Positions 45,250 through 55,517 of a stretch of 64,000 nucleotides of DNA are shown here, piece by piece. Source of the stretch: DATBLE01 sp963764565. Lineage in GTDB: Bacteria; Actinomycetota; Thermoleophilia; Gaiellales; Gaiellaceae. Position 1 is the first letter of the stretch. The number at the start of each line of letters is the position of its first letter. Under the pieces are notes generated by a model. The model saw nothing but the letters and a program-made list of their open reading frames with translations, made no database searches and was not told where the DNA came from. The stretch covers positions 72,411-136,410 of the forward strand of contig CAVXTD010000021.1 of NCBI GenBank assembly GCA_963764565.1, read 5' to 3'. Both the position numbers and the translations under genes were made by a program.

Positions 45250-45588
45250 TCAGCGCACCCCCTCGACGAGCTCGTTCAGAGCCGCATGCTGCTGCTGGAT
45301 CGCACCACAGACCTCGTCGCAGAGCCTGAAGACTCCCTCGTCCGCGATCCGGTAGTAGACGTGCGTTCCGTCCTTGCGGCGCCCGACGATTCCCGAGTCG
45401 GCGAGCACGGCAAGGTGCTTCGAGACGTTCTGCTGTGAGGCGCCTGTCGCCTGCGTCAGCTCGCTGACGGTTGCCTCACCGTCCCGAAGCCGGTCGAGCA
45501 GCCTGATTCGCATCGGCTCGCCGATCGCCCGGAGGCGGCGGGCGATCAACTCGGCGAGCTCATCTGGGATGGGGTTGGGAAGCGGCAT
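45250..45588 (-). CDS. ArsR-family transcriptional regulator
   Basis: 112 residues from ATG 45588, with AAGGA about ten bases before it (TTG 45609 is a weaker in-frame alternative). Winged-helix ArsR fold: IARRLRAIGEPMRIRLLDRL, recognition helix SQQNVSKHLAVLADSGIVGR, wing RKDGTHVYYRIADEG. The ELTQATGAS stretch lacks the metal CxC of true metal sensors, so it may sense another signal. It likely represses itself and the MMPL exporter through the AT-rich palindrome upstream. Confidence 0.87.
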   Translation of the reverse strand: MPLPNPIPDELAELIARRLRAIGEPMRIRLLDRLRDGEATVSELTQATGASQQNVSKHLAVLADSGIVGRRKDGTHVYYRIADEGVFRLCDEVCGAIQQQHAALNELVEGVR

Positions 45589-45604
45589 CGTTGCGGGTTC
45601 CTTA

Positions 45605-45636
45605 TTCAATCATAAACAGTTGTATGGTTGTATAGC
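45605..45636. promoter_or_regulatory. AT-rich divergent control region with imperfect palindrome
   Basis: CATAAACAGTTGTATG (45611-45626) is an imperfect inverted repeat (CATA...TATG arms) within 30 AT-rich bases between the ArsR gene and the divergent membrane-protein gene. TATAGC (45631-45636) ends four bases before the plus-strand ATG, so that message may be leaderless. Size and place fit an ArsR-type operator. Confidence 0.5.
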
Positions 45637-45640
45637 ACAG

Positions 45641-46213
45641 ATGGTCGAGCTCTCGCCGCGCGTTCGGGCCCAGCGCGTCCTCGCTAACCTCCGCTGGGTG
45701 CTCGGCGGGATTCTCTCCGCGGTCGTCTCCGGCTTCCTGATCGGCGGCGCGGCACGGCTGGCGCTGCCGGGCCCCGATCCGATGCCGTTCTCCTTCACCG
45801 TCCTGATCGGCCTCGCCGGCTCCGCAGCGGGCGTCGGTCTCGCGACCGCGATCTACGGCTCGAGCCACACGTTCGACACGTCGAGCCACGCGTTCGTGAC
45901 GCTGCTGCTCGAAGTGGGCGTGGCGACCGGGCTGCTCGCAGCCTATCGCCGGTTCGTGCAGAAGCGGCCGCTCTGGGGGCCCGAGGCACACCACTTTCCC
46001 AAGCGGGGGGTCGGCGTGGCCCGCATGCGCGCACGACTGCGCCAGTTCGGGATCGACCCCGACCGGCTCGGGCATCGGCGAGGCGCTTCTCGCGCGCAGC
46101 CCGATCCTCAGGACGTCGCCGAAGAGCTCGCGCGGCTTCGGGACGAGCGCGACCGAGGCGCGATCACCGACGAGGACTACGAACGGGCACGCGAGCGTTT
46201 ACGCCGCTACTGA
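45641..46213 (+). CDS. Membrane protein with C-terminal SHOCT-like helix
   Basis: 190 residues from ATG 45641, chosen because the candidate -10 box lies just before it. Four hydrophobic stretches between about 20 and 105 (VLGGILSAVVSGFLIGGAAR; FTVLIGLAGSAAGVGLATAI). A basic linker leads to a C-terminal DVAEELARLRDERDRGAITD followed by EDYERARERL, the short SHOCT oligomerisation motif. Function unknown. Divergent from the ArsR/MMPL pair, and perhaps under the same regulator. Confidence 0.65.
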   Translation: MVELSPRVRAQRVLANLRWVLGGILSAVVSGFLIGGAARLALPGPDPMPFSFTVLIGLAGSAAGVGLATAIYGSSHTFDTSSHAFVTLLLEVGVATGLLAAYRRFVQKRPLWGPEAHHFPKRGVGVARMRARLRQFGIDPDRLGHRRGASRAQPDPQDVAEELARLRDERDRGAITDEDYERARERLRRY

Positions 46214-46315
46214 CCCGCGCACCACGGGCCAGGCTCGCATGGCCAACTCGATCACCCGTTCCGGTCACCGGATGACCGCGCCGCTCCCTCCGGTGCAGGC
46301 GCGGTTCGGCTCGAC

Positions 46316-47767
46316 ATGAGCAGCCGCCAGCGATTGACCCTGGTCGCGGCGATCCTCGGCTCCGGCGTGGCGACCATCGACGGGACGATCGTCAACGTTG
46401 CCCTGCCGGCGATCGAGCGCGACCTCGGAGGCGGTCTGCCGTCGCAGCAATGGGTGTCGAACGCGTACCTGCTCGTCCTCGGGTCGCTGATCTTGATCGG
46501 CGGCTCGCTCGGGGACATCTACGGCGAGCGCCGCGTGTTCGCGATCGGCGTCGCCGCCTTCGGCGTTCTCTCGGTCGCGTGCGCGCTCGCGCCGACGATC
46601 GAGGTGCTGATCGCCGCTCGCGCTCTCCAGGGAGCTGCCGGGGCGCTGCTGACGCCGAGCTCGCTCGCGATCATCGTCATGGCGTTCCCGGCGCGCGAGC
46701 GGGCGGCCGCGATCGGTGCATGGACCGCCTGGGGCGGGATCGCCGCGATCGTCGGCCCGCTCGTCGGCGGCGAGATCGTCGACCAGGCCTCTTGGCGCTG
46801 GATCTTCGCGCTCAACGTCCCGCTCGTCCTCGTCACCCTCGGACTCGTCCTCGCCGCGGTCCCGCCCTCGGCGCGAGCTGCCGCACGCCGGATCGATCTC
46901 ACAGGCGCGCTCCTCTGCGTGCTCGGTCTCGGAGGCTTCGTCTTCGGGTTGATCGAGCAGCCGCGCTTCGGCTGGACAAGCCCGGCGATCCTCGTCCCGC
47001 TGGCGGGCGGTGTCGCCCTTTTCACCGCCTTCCTCGCGTACGAGCGAATGGCGGAGGAGCCGATGCTGAAGATCGAGCTCTTCGCCCGGCGCAACTTCGC
47101 CATCGGGAACCTCGAGACCCTGACCATGTACGCAGGCCTCGCGATCCTCTTCTTCTTCCTCGTCATCTACCTCCAGCAGGTGGCGGGGTATACCGCGCTG
47201 CGCAGCGGCCTGACGACGCTGCCGGTCACGGTAGTGATGTTCGTGCTCTCCCGCCGATTCGGCGCGCTCGCCGACCGGTTCGGCCCACGCTTCTTCATGG
47301 GGGTCGGACCACTCGTCGCGGCCGGCGGGATCCTTCTGCTGCTGAGGACGGGGATGCACACCTCGTACCTGCGAGACCTGCTCCCCGCGCTGCTCCTCTT
47401 CGCACTCGGCCTGTCGGCAACTGTCGCCCCGCTGACGGCCGCCGTGCTTGCCGACGCCGACGAGACCGACGCCGGCATTGCCTCCGCGGTCAACAACGCC
47501 GTCGCACGCGTCGCCGGACTCGTCGGCGTGTCGGTGGTCGGCGTCGTGGTCGCGAGCAAGCTGACGGGCGACACGTTCGGGGCGAACGGCGAGTCGGTCC
47601 GCGCGTTCCACGAAGCCGTCGTCATCTGCGCAGCCCTCGTCGCGGCGGGAGGGATCGCCGGGCTGGCGGGAATCACGAATTCGAGCAGGGAGGTGCGTGC
47701 CGAGTCCTGTCCCGGAGGACAGCTCACGGGCGCACCCGAGCCCGCAGCCGAGGCAACCGCCGGCTAG
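46316..47767 (+). CDS. DHA2-type MFS drug exporter (EmrB/QacA family)
   Basis: 483 residues, 14 predicted helices. Motif D1 region ATIDGTIVNVALPAIERDLG at the start, then QQWVSNAYLLVLGSLILIGG, and the loop 2-3 motif GSLGDIYGERRVFAIGV. Motif C is GGIAAIVGPLVGGEIVDQAS. It exports hydrophobic cations or drugs by proton exchange; substrate unknown. The TAG shares a CTAG with the stop of the convergent Liv-binding remnant. Confidence 0.9.
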   Translation: MSSRQRLTLVAAILGSGVATIDGTIVNVALPAIERDLGGGLPSQQWVSNAYLLVLGSLILIGGSLGDIYGERRVFAIGVAAFGVLSVACALAPTIEVLIAARALQGAAGALLTPSSLAIIVMAFPARERAAAIGAWTAWGGIAAIVGPLVGGEIVDQASWRWIFALNVPLVLVTLGLVLAAVPPSARAAARRIDLTGALLCVLGLGGFVFGLIEQPRFGWTSPAILVPLAGGVALFTAFLAYERMAEEPMLKIELFARRNFAIGNLETLTMYAGLAILFFFLVIYLQQVAGYTALRSGLTTLPVTVVMFVLSRRFGALADRFGPRFFMGVGPLVAAGGILLLLRTGMHTSYLRDLLPALLLFALGLSATVAPLTAAVLADADETDAGIASAVNNAVARVAGLVGVSVVGVVVASKLTGDTFGANGESVRAFHEAVVICAALVAAGGIAGLAGITNSSREVRAESCPGGQLTGAPEPAAEATAG

Positions 47768-48585
47768 TAGCGGATCGTCATCGGCCCGGTGAAGATGTTC
47801 AAGTGGCCGCCCGACCAGCGCTCCAGAGCAATCTGCTGAATCGGATCGGCGTCATCCGCCGACGTCTTCACCACGATCCCCGGTAGCACGAACGGGTTGT
47901 TCGCCTCATTCAGGTTCCGCGCCGGGCGCGCAGCTCCGCGACCTGCGGGTCGACACCCGCGCCGGTCGGGTCGTAGCCGACCGACTTCGCCAGCCGGCCC
48001 GCCTTCGAGCCCAGCCCACGCTTGAACCACGCCAGCAGATCCCTGCCGTACTCGTCGTCGGAGTAGAGCACCGCGATCTTCGCCTTCGGCTTCGTCTTCA
48101 GCACCTGGCGCGCGAGCGCGAGCCCTTCGGTTCGGTGGCTGGGGACGTAGCCGATCGTCCACGGGTACTTCCCCGCGTCGCGTGCCCAGGTCGTTGCGCC
48201 GCTGGCGACGAAGAGCTGCGGCACGCCCGCCCGGTTGAGGAAGTCGCGGATCGCGAGGTTGGTGCTCGTCCCGAGCGTGTTGAACATCGCGAACACGCGA
48301 TCCTGCTGGACGAGTCGGTGCGCAGCCTCGATCGTGCGGGCCGGGTCGTCGCCGTCGTCGATCACCCTGTACTCGATCTTCCGGCCGTTCACCCCGCCGC
48401 GAGCGTTTACGTAGGCGAGGTAGGCGGCTGCGCCCTTCGACACTGCGGCGACCGCTGAAGCCTCACCCGAGAGCGGCGCCGTTCCGCCGATCAGGATCGA
48501 GCCGGGGCCGATCCCCCGGAGCAGCCGCGGAGCCCGCCAGCGCGACCGGTACGAGGACGAGCCCGACCACGATCAGGCCCCTCAT
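47764..48585 (-). pseudogene. LivJ-like branched-chain amino-acid binding protein, internally deleted
   Basis: From ATG 48585 a signal peptide (MRGLIVVGLVLVPVALAGSA) is followed, after a shift in a run of five Gs near 48,513, by GSILIGGTAPLSGEASAVAA and the type I periplasmic fold, e.g. RVIDDGDDPARTIEAAHRLV and FNTLGTSTNLAIRDFLNRAG. After SVGYDPTGAGVDPQVAEL the sequence jumps to NLNEANNPFVLPGIVVKTSA, the C-terminus. About 130-150 residues of the second lobe are missing, so no working binding protein is expected from this copy. It lies just downstream of livG. Confidence 0.7.
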
Positions 48586-48598
48586 CGCCCGACGAAGC

Positions 48599-49303
48599 TC
48601 ACTCGTCGGCGCCGAGATATGCCTCGACCACCGCGGGATCCCGCTGCACCTCCTGAGGCGTCCCCGCCGCGATCTTCCTGCCGAAGTCGAGAACGTGCAC
48701 GCGGTTTGAGACACCCATGACCAGGTTCATGTGATGCTCGACGAGGAGGATGGTCAGGTCGAAGTCCTCACGCATCTGCCGGATGAAGACACCGAGCTGC
48801 TCGACCTCCTCGTGAGATAGGCCCCCCGCCGGCTCGTCGAGGAGCAGCAGCTTCGGCGCGGAGGCGAGAGCGCGGGCGGTCTCGACGCGCTTCAGCGTCC
48901 CGTAGGGAAGCGAGCCGGCGATTCGAGCAGCGACGTCGCCGAGACCGACGTAGTCGATCATCTCGTCGGCCGTGCGTTCCCCACTTCGCGCGTGGCAGCC
49001 GACGAGCACGTTTTCACGGACGGTCATCGTCTTGAAGAGCTCGAGGTTCTGGAACGTTCGCGCGATCCCGCGCCTGATCACGCCGTGCGGCGGCGTCGAG
49101 AGCAGGCTCTCGCCCTCGAAGGTCAACTCGCCTGAGTCGGGCTTGTACAGACGCGTGATCACGTTGAACGTGGTGGTCTTGCCGGCCCCGTTCGGCCCGA
49201 TCAGCCCGACGATCTCGCCCTCGCCGACGTCGAAGGAGACGTCGTCGAGCGCAACGATCCCGCCGAAGCGGCGCGTGATGTTCGTCACCTCGAGCAGCGC
49301 CAC
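48599..49303 (-). CDS. livG: Branched-chain amino-acid-type ABC transporter ATP-binding protein (LivG-like)
   Basis: 234 residues. Walker A GLIGPNGAGKTTTFNVITRL (about 34-53), a LivG-type insertion with GIARTFQNLELFKTMTVREN, signature region LPYGTLKRVETARALAS (a degenerate LSGGQ, usual for LivG), Walker B KLLLLDEPAGGL, and a switch His in ILLVEHHMNLVM. It would energise a Liv-type importer of amino acids or amides. Only the damaged binding protein follows; permeases and LivF are not in the window. It is 29 bases from the divergent oxidoreductase. Confidence 0.87.
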   Translation of the reverse strand: MALLEVTNITRRFGGIVALDDVSFDVGEGEIVGLIGPNGAGKTTTFNVITRLYKPDSGELTFEGESLLSTPPHGVIRRGIARTFQNLELFKTMTVRENVLVGCHARSGERTADEMIDYVGLGDVAARIAGSLPYGTLKRVETARALASAPKLLLLDEPAGGLSHEEVEQLGVFIRQMREDFDLTILLVEHHMNLVMGVSNRVHVLDFGRKIAAGTPQEVQRDPAVVEAYLGADE

Positions 49304-49332
49304 CCGCCTACCATAAGCTGGCGGCCGCGCAG

Positions 49333-50398
49333 ATGGAAACGAAGAACGTGGTCGTGATCGGTGGCGGCGCGATGGGCGCGAGCGTCGCCTGGCATCTGCG
49401 CGGGCTCGGGGTCGAGGACGTCGTTCTGCTGGAGCGCGATTCGCTCGCAGCGGGATCGACCGGCCGCTCGGCCGGCGGGATTCGCGCGCAGTTCTCGGAC
49501 GAGCTGAACATCCGGATCGCGCTCCGCTCGCTCGAGGAGTTCGAGCGGATGGACGGGATCGACTTCCGCCGGCACGGTTACCTGTTCCTGCTCGACCGGG
49601 AGGAGGACGTCGCGGACTTCCGGAAGGCGCTCGCGCTTCAGCAGCGGCTCGGCGTGCCGTCGCGCGAGCTCACGGTCGAAGAGGCGGTCGCACTCGTGCC
49701 GCAACTCGACCCGGACGGGCTGCTCGCCGCCACCTACTGCGGACTCGACGGGCACGCGTCGCCCGAGTCGGTCGTGCAGTGGTACGCGCGCGACCTCGAC
49801 GTGCGCCAGGGCTGCGACGTGACCGCGATCGACGTCGGGGGCGGCCGGGTGGCCGGCGTCGAGACCTCGAAAGGGCCGATTGCCTGCGACACGGTCGTTT
49901 GCTGTGCCGGGGCGTGGTCGCGCGATGTCGCTGCTATGGCCGGCGTGCAGCTGCCGGTCGAGGGCGAGAAGCGGTGGATGTGGTTCACGCCGCAGGACGG
50001 CGGGCTTCCCGACCGACTGCCGTTGACGATCGACTTCTCGACGTCGTTCTACTTCCACCGAGAGGGGCCCGGGCTCGTCTTCGGCGGGCGCGAGCAGACC
50101 GTTGAAGAGGTAGCCGAGCATGCCGCCCGCCGCCTGCCGGTGCTCGTGGATCTCCCCGTGCAGACGTCGTGGTGGGGCTACTACGAGGTCAGCCCCGACT
50201 GGAACGCGCTCGTCGGCGAGGCGACCGAGCCGGCCGGGTTCTTCTACGCCACCGGCTTCTCCGGCCACGGCTTCCAGCAGGCGCCGGCGGTGGGCGAGCA
50301 CGTCGCCGAGTTGATCGCCGGGCGCGAGCCGACGCTCGATCTCACCGCGTTCGACGTCACGCGCTTCGCGCGTGGCCTCGAGAGGCCCGAGACGTTCG

Positions 50399-50406
<8 letters not shown>
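49333..50406 (+). CDS. FAD-dependent amine oxidoreductase (DAO/sarcosine oxidase family)
   Basis: 357 residues. Rossmann motif VVVIGGGAMGASVAWHLRGL (about 4-23), the second FAD contact LAAGSTGRSAGGIRAQFSDE (about 37-56) and a C-terminal FAD strand YATGFSGHGFQQAPAVGEHV (about 300). These match sarcosine oxidase beta/glycine oxidase-type enzymes, which oxidise a secondary or primary amine. The exact amine is unknown; closeness to a Liv-type gene hints at amino-acid catabolism. The end overlaps the convergent DUF255 gene by 8 bases. Confidence 0.87.
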
Positions 50407-52282
<1,876 letters not shown>

Positions 52283-52303
52283 CCCGCCACGATAATCGCG
52301 GGG

Positions 52304-52460
52304 ATGAGCTTCGCGCCCCTCGCCGGTGTCCGCGTGGTCGACGTGACCACGTCGTATGCGGGGCCGACCTGCACGCAGCTCCTCGCCTCGCTCGGAGCCG
52401 ACGTCGTCAAGGTCGAGCCGCCGTCCGGCGACGAGGCCCGGCTGTGGGGACCGCCGTTCG
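52304..52460 (+). CDS. Family III CoA-transferase, cut after about 52 residues at the assembly join
   Basis: ATG 52304 begins SFAPLAGVRVVDVTTSYAGP followed by TQLLASLGADVVKVEPPSGD, the typical N-terminus of CaiB/BaiF CoA-transferases. After EARLWGPPF the coding stops making sense and an unrelated FHA domain takes over. About 350 residues are missing. This is not natural decay: the break coincides with the change of genome type at 52,457-52,463. Confidence 0.85.
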
Positions 52461-52463
52461 AAC
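52457..52463. other. Probable chimeric assembly junction
   Basis: Upstream: Thermoleophilia-like coding with TAC for Tyr. Downstream: alphaproteobacterial genes with frequent TAT. The break joins the first half of a CoA-transferase to the second half of an FHA domain (S-N-G-T-Y-V-R). Only two or three bases (TCG) could be shared by the two sides. No integrase, repeat or tRNA marks the site. Confidence 0.8.
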
Positions 52464-54011
52464 GGCACCTATGTCCGCGACGGCAACGACTGGGCCAAGA
52501 TCGAGCAGGCCTATGTCGCGGCCGACGAGCGCATCATGCTGGGCGATACGGTCACGACTGTGGCGGCGCTGCTCTCGGGCAGGGCCGCCGCCTCCGGTCC
52601 CGATGTCTCGATCCGCGGCGGCGCGGCGCCTGCCGACGGCGCCCGCCGCGCCGGCGACCTGGCGCCGCAGAGCTACGACGCCTATCAGCGCCAGCAGTCG
52701 GCGTCCGGGGCCGGGCGCGCCGCGCGGCCGAGCCGGATTCCGCTGTTGCTGCTGGCCAGCGCCGTCCTGGTCCTGATCGCGGTCGGCGTCTTCGCCGCGG
52801 CGCGTTTTTGGGACGAACTGCGGCCGCTGATCCGGCCGACGCCCGCGACCGGACAGGCCGCGGCCACGACCGGCGGCTGGGAGCGCGTCATCGGCGGCGC
52901 CGGCGACGACGTCGGCCGGGCGGTCGCGCTGACCGCCGACGGCGGCCTCATCGTCGCCGGCACGACCGACTCCAAGGGCGCCGGCAAGACCGATCTCTGG
53001 CTGGTCAGGCTCGACGCGGCCGGCGCCACCGTGTGGGACAAGACCTATGGCGGCGAGAGCGACGATGCCGGCTATGCCGTCGCGGTCGACGACGACGGCT
53101 ACGTCGTCGCCGGCGCGACCTCGGAGACCAAGGGCTCGACCGCGTGGCTCTTGCGTGTCGACGGCATCGGCAACCGGCTGTGGCAGGACACGGCCGGTAC
53201 GTCGGACGGCTATCGCGCGGTGCGCCCGACGGCGGCCGGCGGCTTCGTCCTGGCCGGCACGATCCGCGACAAGGACCAGAGCCGCGCCTGGGTCGTCGCG
53301 GTCGACGCCAAGGGCCAGAACGCCCGACCGTTCCTGCATCAGAAGGGCAATTCGAGCGCCAGCGACGTTCGGCAAATAGGCGAGGAATTCGTCGCCGTCG
53401 GCACGCTCGACAGCACGGGCAAGGGCAAGCCCGGCCTCTATATCGTCAAACTCGATCAGCGCCTGAAGCCGGTCTGGGAGCGCGTCTACAAGGGCAGCAA
53501 TGCCGACGCCTATTCCCACGTCCTGCCGCTCGCCGACGGCGGCTTCCTCGTCGCCGGCACGACCGAGCGCACCGACCGCGGCGGCGCCCCGGCCGGCAGC
53601 GGCCGCATCACGCGTCTCGACGGCAACGGCGACAAGCTGTGGGACAAGCTGATCGGCCGCGGCAAGATGGAGACGATCAACGCCGTGGCGACGGCCGGCG
53701 CGGACGGCTATGTACTGGCCGGCAGCATCGTCGCCAAGAGCGGCGCTAGCGAGGACGCCTGGCTAGTCAAGATCGACGGCGACGGCAAGATCGTCTGGGA
53801 GCGCCGCTTCGGCGGCGACGGCGCCGATCGGCTCAACGACCTGAAGGCGCTCAAGGACGGCGGCTTCGTCGCGGTCGGCGAGACGGCGTCGAAAGGCGCC
53901 GGTAAGTCCGATCTCTGGGTGCTGCGGCTCGACGCTGAGGGCAATCTCGCCGCGCCGAGGCCCGACGCCAAGACGCCGCCGGTCGCGCCGAAGACACCAG
54001 GCAAGAAGTAG
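52461..54011 (+). CDS. FHA-domain protein with transmembrane helix and extracellular propeller-like repeats (N-terminus missing)
   Basis: The frame enters within an FHA domain (NGTYVRDGNDWAKIEQAYVA), which lacks its phosphothreonine-binding first half because of the join. A linker and one membrane helix follow (IPLLLLASAVLVLIAVGVFA, about 52,738-52,800). Then come about seven repeats of roughly 50 residues with the pattern DGG-hydrophobic-AGxTxSxGxGxxDxWLVRLD and a closing WxxxYGG, as in beta-propeller or SBBP-like repeats. It probably links phospho-Thr signalling inside with binding outside. Same FHA subtype as the next two genes. Confidence 0.7.
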   Translation, partial: NGTYVRDGNDWAKIEQAYVAADERIMLGDTVTTVAALLSGRAAASGPDVSIRGGAAPADGARRAGDLAPQSYDAYQRQQSASGAGRAARPSRIPLLLLASAVLVLIAVGVFAAARFWDELRPLIRPTPATGQAAATTGGWERVIGGAGDDVGRAVALTADGGLIVAGTTDSKGAGKTDLWLVRLDAAGATVWDKTYGGESDDAGYAVAVDDDGYVVAGATSETKGSTAWLLRVDGIGNRLWQDTAGTSDGYRAVRPTAAGGFVLAGTIRDKDQSRAWVVAVDAKGQNARPFLHQKGNSSASDVRQIGEEFVAVGTLDSTGKGKPGLYIVKLDQRLKPVWERVYKGSNADAYSHVLPLADGGFLVAGTTERTDRGGAPAGSGRITRLDGNGDKLWDKLIGRGKMETINAVATAGADGYVLAGSIVAKSGASEDAWLVKIDGDGKIVWERRFGGDGADRLNDLKALKDGGFVAVGETASKGAGKSDLWVLRLDAEGNLAAPRPDAKTPPVAPKTPGKK

Positions 54012-54079
54012 CCACGTCCGGCTGGCGTGCAATATTGGCGCCATGATATTTCTTGACCGGGCGCGGTGCGGGGGGAGTC

Positions 54080-54712
54080 GTGGCGAGCTATCGGATCGGT
54101 CGCAAGCGCGACAACGACATCGTCATCCGGAATTCAACCGTTTCGCGCCACCACGCCCAGCTGACCGATTTGGGCGACGGCACGTTTAGCCTGCGCGATC
54201 TCGGCAGCACCCAGGGCACGTATGTGCACGGCGCCGACGGATGGCAGAAGATCGAGCGCGACGAATTCGACGCCGGGACGCCGATCCGCTTCGGCGACCA
54301 CAAGACCACCGTCGCCGAGCTGCTCGAGCTCAATTCCGGACGGCCGCGCCCGACGCACAGTCGCGCCCGGAGCGTCCGCTCGCTGCCGGCATGGGCCCTG
54401 CCCGCCGGCATCGGCGTCGGCGTATTGCTCATTGCCATCGTCGCGGCCGCGCTGCTGATCGACCGCAAGCCGTCGCGCGACGAGTGGACCGCCGCGTGCA
54501 CGGCGACCGGCAAGGTACCGTTCGAGCGCTGTCTGTGCGTTTGGGAGCTGTTCGAGAACAATCTTTCGGCCGGCGAATTGCGCGAGCTCGCCGATCTGTT
54601 CCGCCGCAACGCCACGCCCGACGCCATGTCGCCCGGCCTGCGCACGAAATGGAACGCGCTGTCGCCACAGGTGCAAAGTCGCTGCAGCGGCGGAGCGCCA
54701 TTGCGGCGATGA
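54080..54712 (+). CDS. FHA-domain membrane protein
   Basis: 210 residues. GTG 54080 is chosen because GGGGGAG precedes it and the FHA fold begins at once. FHA signatures: SYRIGRKRDNDIVIRNSTVS (Arg and Ser of the phosphothreonine pocket), RHHAQL and GSTQGTYVHG. A membrane helix follows (ALPAGIGVGVLLIAIVAAAL, about 113-133) and a short outside domain with paired cysteines (CLCVWELFENNLSAGEL...C), shared with the next gene. It probably binds a Thr-phosphorylated partner such as a Ser/Thr kinase substrate. No kinase gene is in view. Confidence 0.78.
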   Translation: MASYRIGRKRDNDIVIRNSTVSRHHAQLTDLGDGTFSLRDLGSTQGTYVHGADGWQKIERDEFDAGTPIRFGDHKTTVAELLELNSGRPRPTHSRARSVRSLPAWALPAGIGVGVLLIAIVAAALLIDRKPSRDEWTAACTATGKVPFERCLCVWELFENNLSAGELRELADLFRRNATPDAMSPGLRTKWNALSPQVQSRCSGGAPLRR

Positions 54713-54876
54713 GGCGCCGGACGTTAACGGGCCGCGGACCGCGAGGCGCGGCCGCGCCTATGGCAACCGATACGTGTACTGACCGCCCGGGTGTCGACGC
54801 CGCACGCGTCCGGCTTGGCGCGCCGGTCGGGCCGTGTTAAGCGTGTGGCGGCAGGGGGACGGCCAGCGGAGCATCG

Positions 54877-55498
54877 ATGCCCACCTATCGGATCGGGCGC
54901 CGGACGGACAATGACATTGTCATCGACGAGCCGTCGATATCGCGACGGCACGCCGAGTTGTTCGACGTGGGCGACGGCACCTATCGGCTGCGCGACCTGG
55001 AGAGCCGGATGGGCACGCTGGTGCGCGGCCCGGACGGCTGGAATCCGGTCGACCTGATCGAGGTCGACGCCAAGACGCCGATCCGCCTCGGCAATTACCG
55101 GACGACCGTCGCCGAGCTGCTGGTGCTGCAAGGCCGCCAGCCGCAACCCGCCGGCCGCGGCGGCGGCGGTTATGAGACGGCGCCGCGCTTCCGCCTGAGG
55201 TACATTATTCTGGGCGGCCTGGCGGTGATCGTGCTCGCGATCGCGGCGGTGGCCGTCTTCTGGGGCGACGTGCCGAAGCAGCGCTTCGTCGAGATCTGCG
55301 TGGCGAGCGGCAAGGTGCCGTCGCTCTGCAACTGCTGGGCCGACGCGTTCGAGCCGAATTCTGAATTGCGAGGAGCTGCTCGAGGTCGCCGAGGTGATCA
55401 AGCGCGGCGCCGGCTCCGACCAGATGAATCCGACCCTGCGCGCGAAATACGACGGGCTCGTGCCCTACGTCAAATCGCGCTGTCCCGGCACCCAATAG
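54877..55498 (+). CDS. FHA-domain membrane protein (one frameshift)
   Basis: About 206 residues. FHA domain from the first residues (MPTYRIGRRTDNDIVIDEPS, then ISRRHAEL and SRMGTLVRG), a membrane helix (YIILGGLAVIVLAIAAVAVF) and the same cysteine-bearing C-terminal domain as its neighbour (EICVASGKVPSLCNCWADAF). After EPNSEL the frame shifts near 55,365 and resumes with ELLEVAEVIKRGAGSDQMNP and a final SRC, ending at TAG 55498. A tandem paralogue of the preceding gene. Confidence 0.75.
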
Positions 55499-55517
55499 CC
55501 GCGCGAGACGGGCGTCC

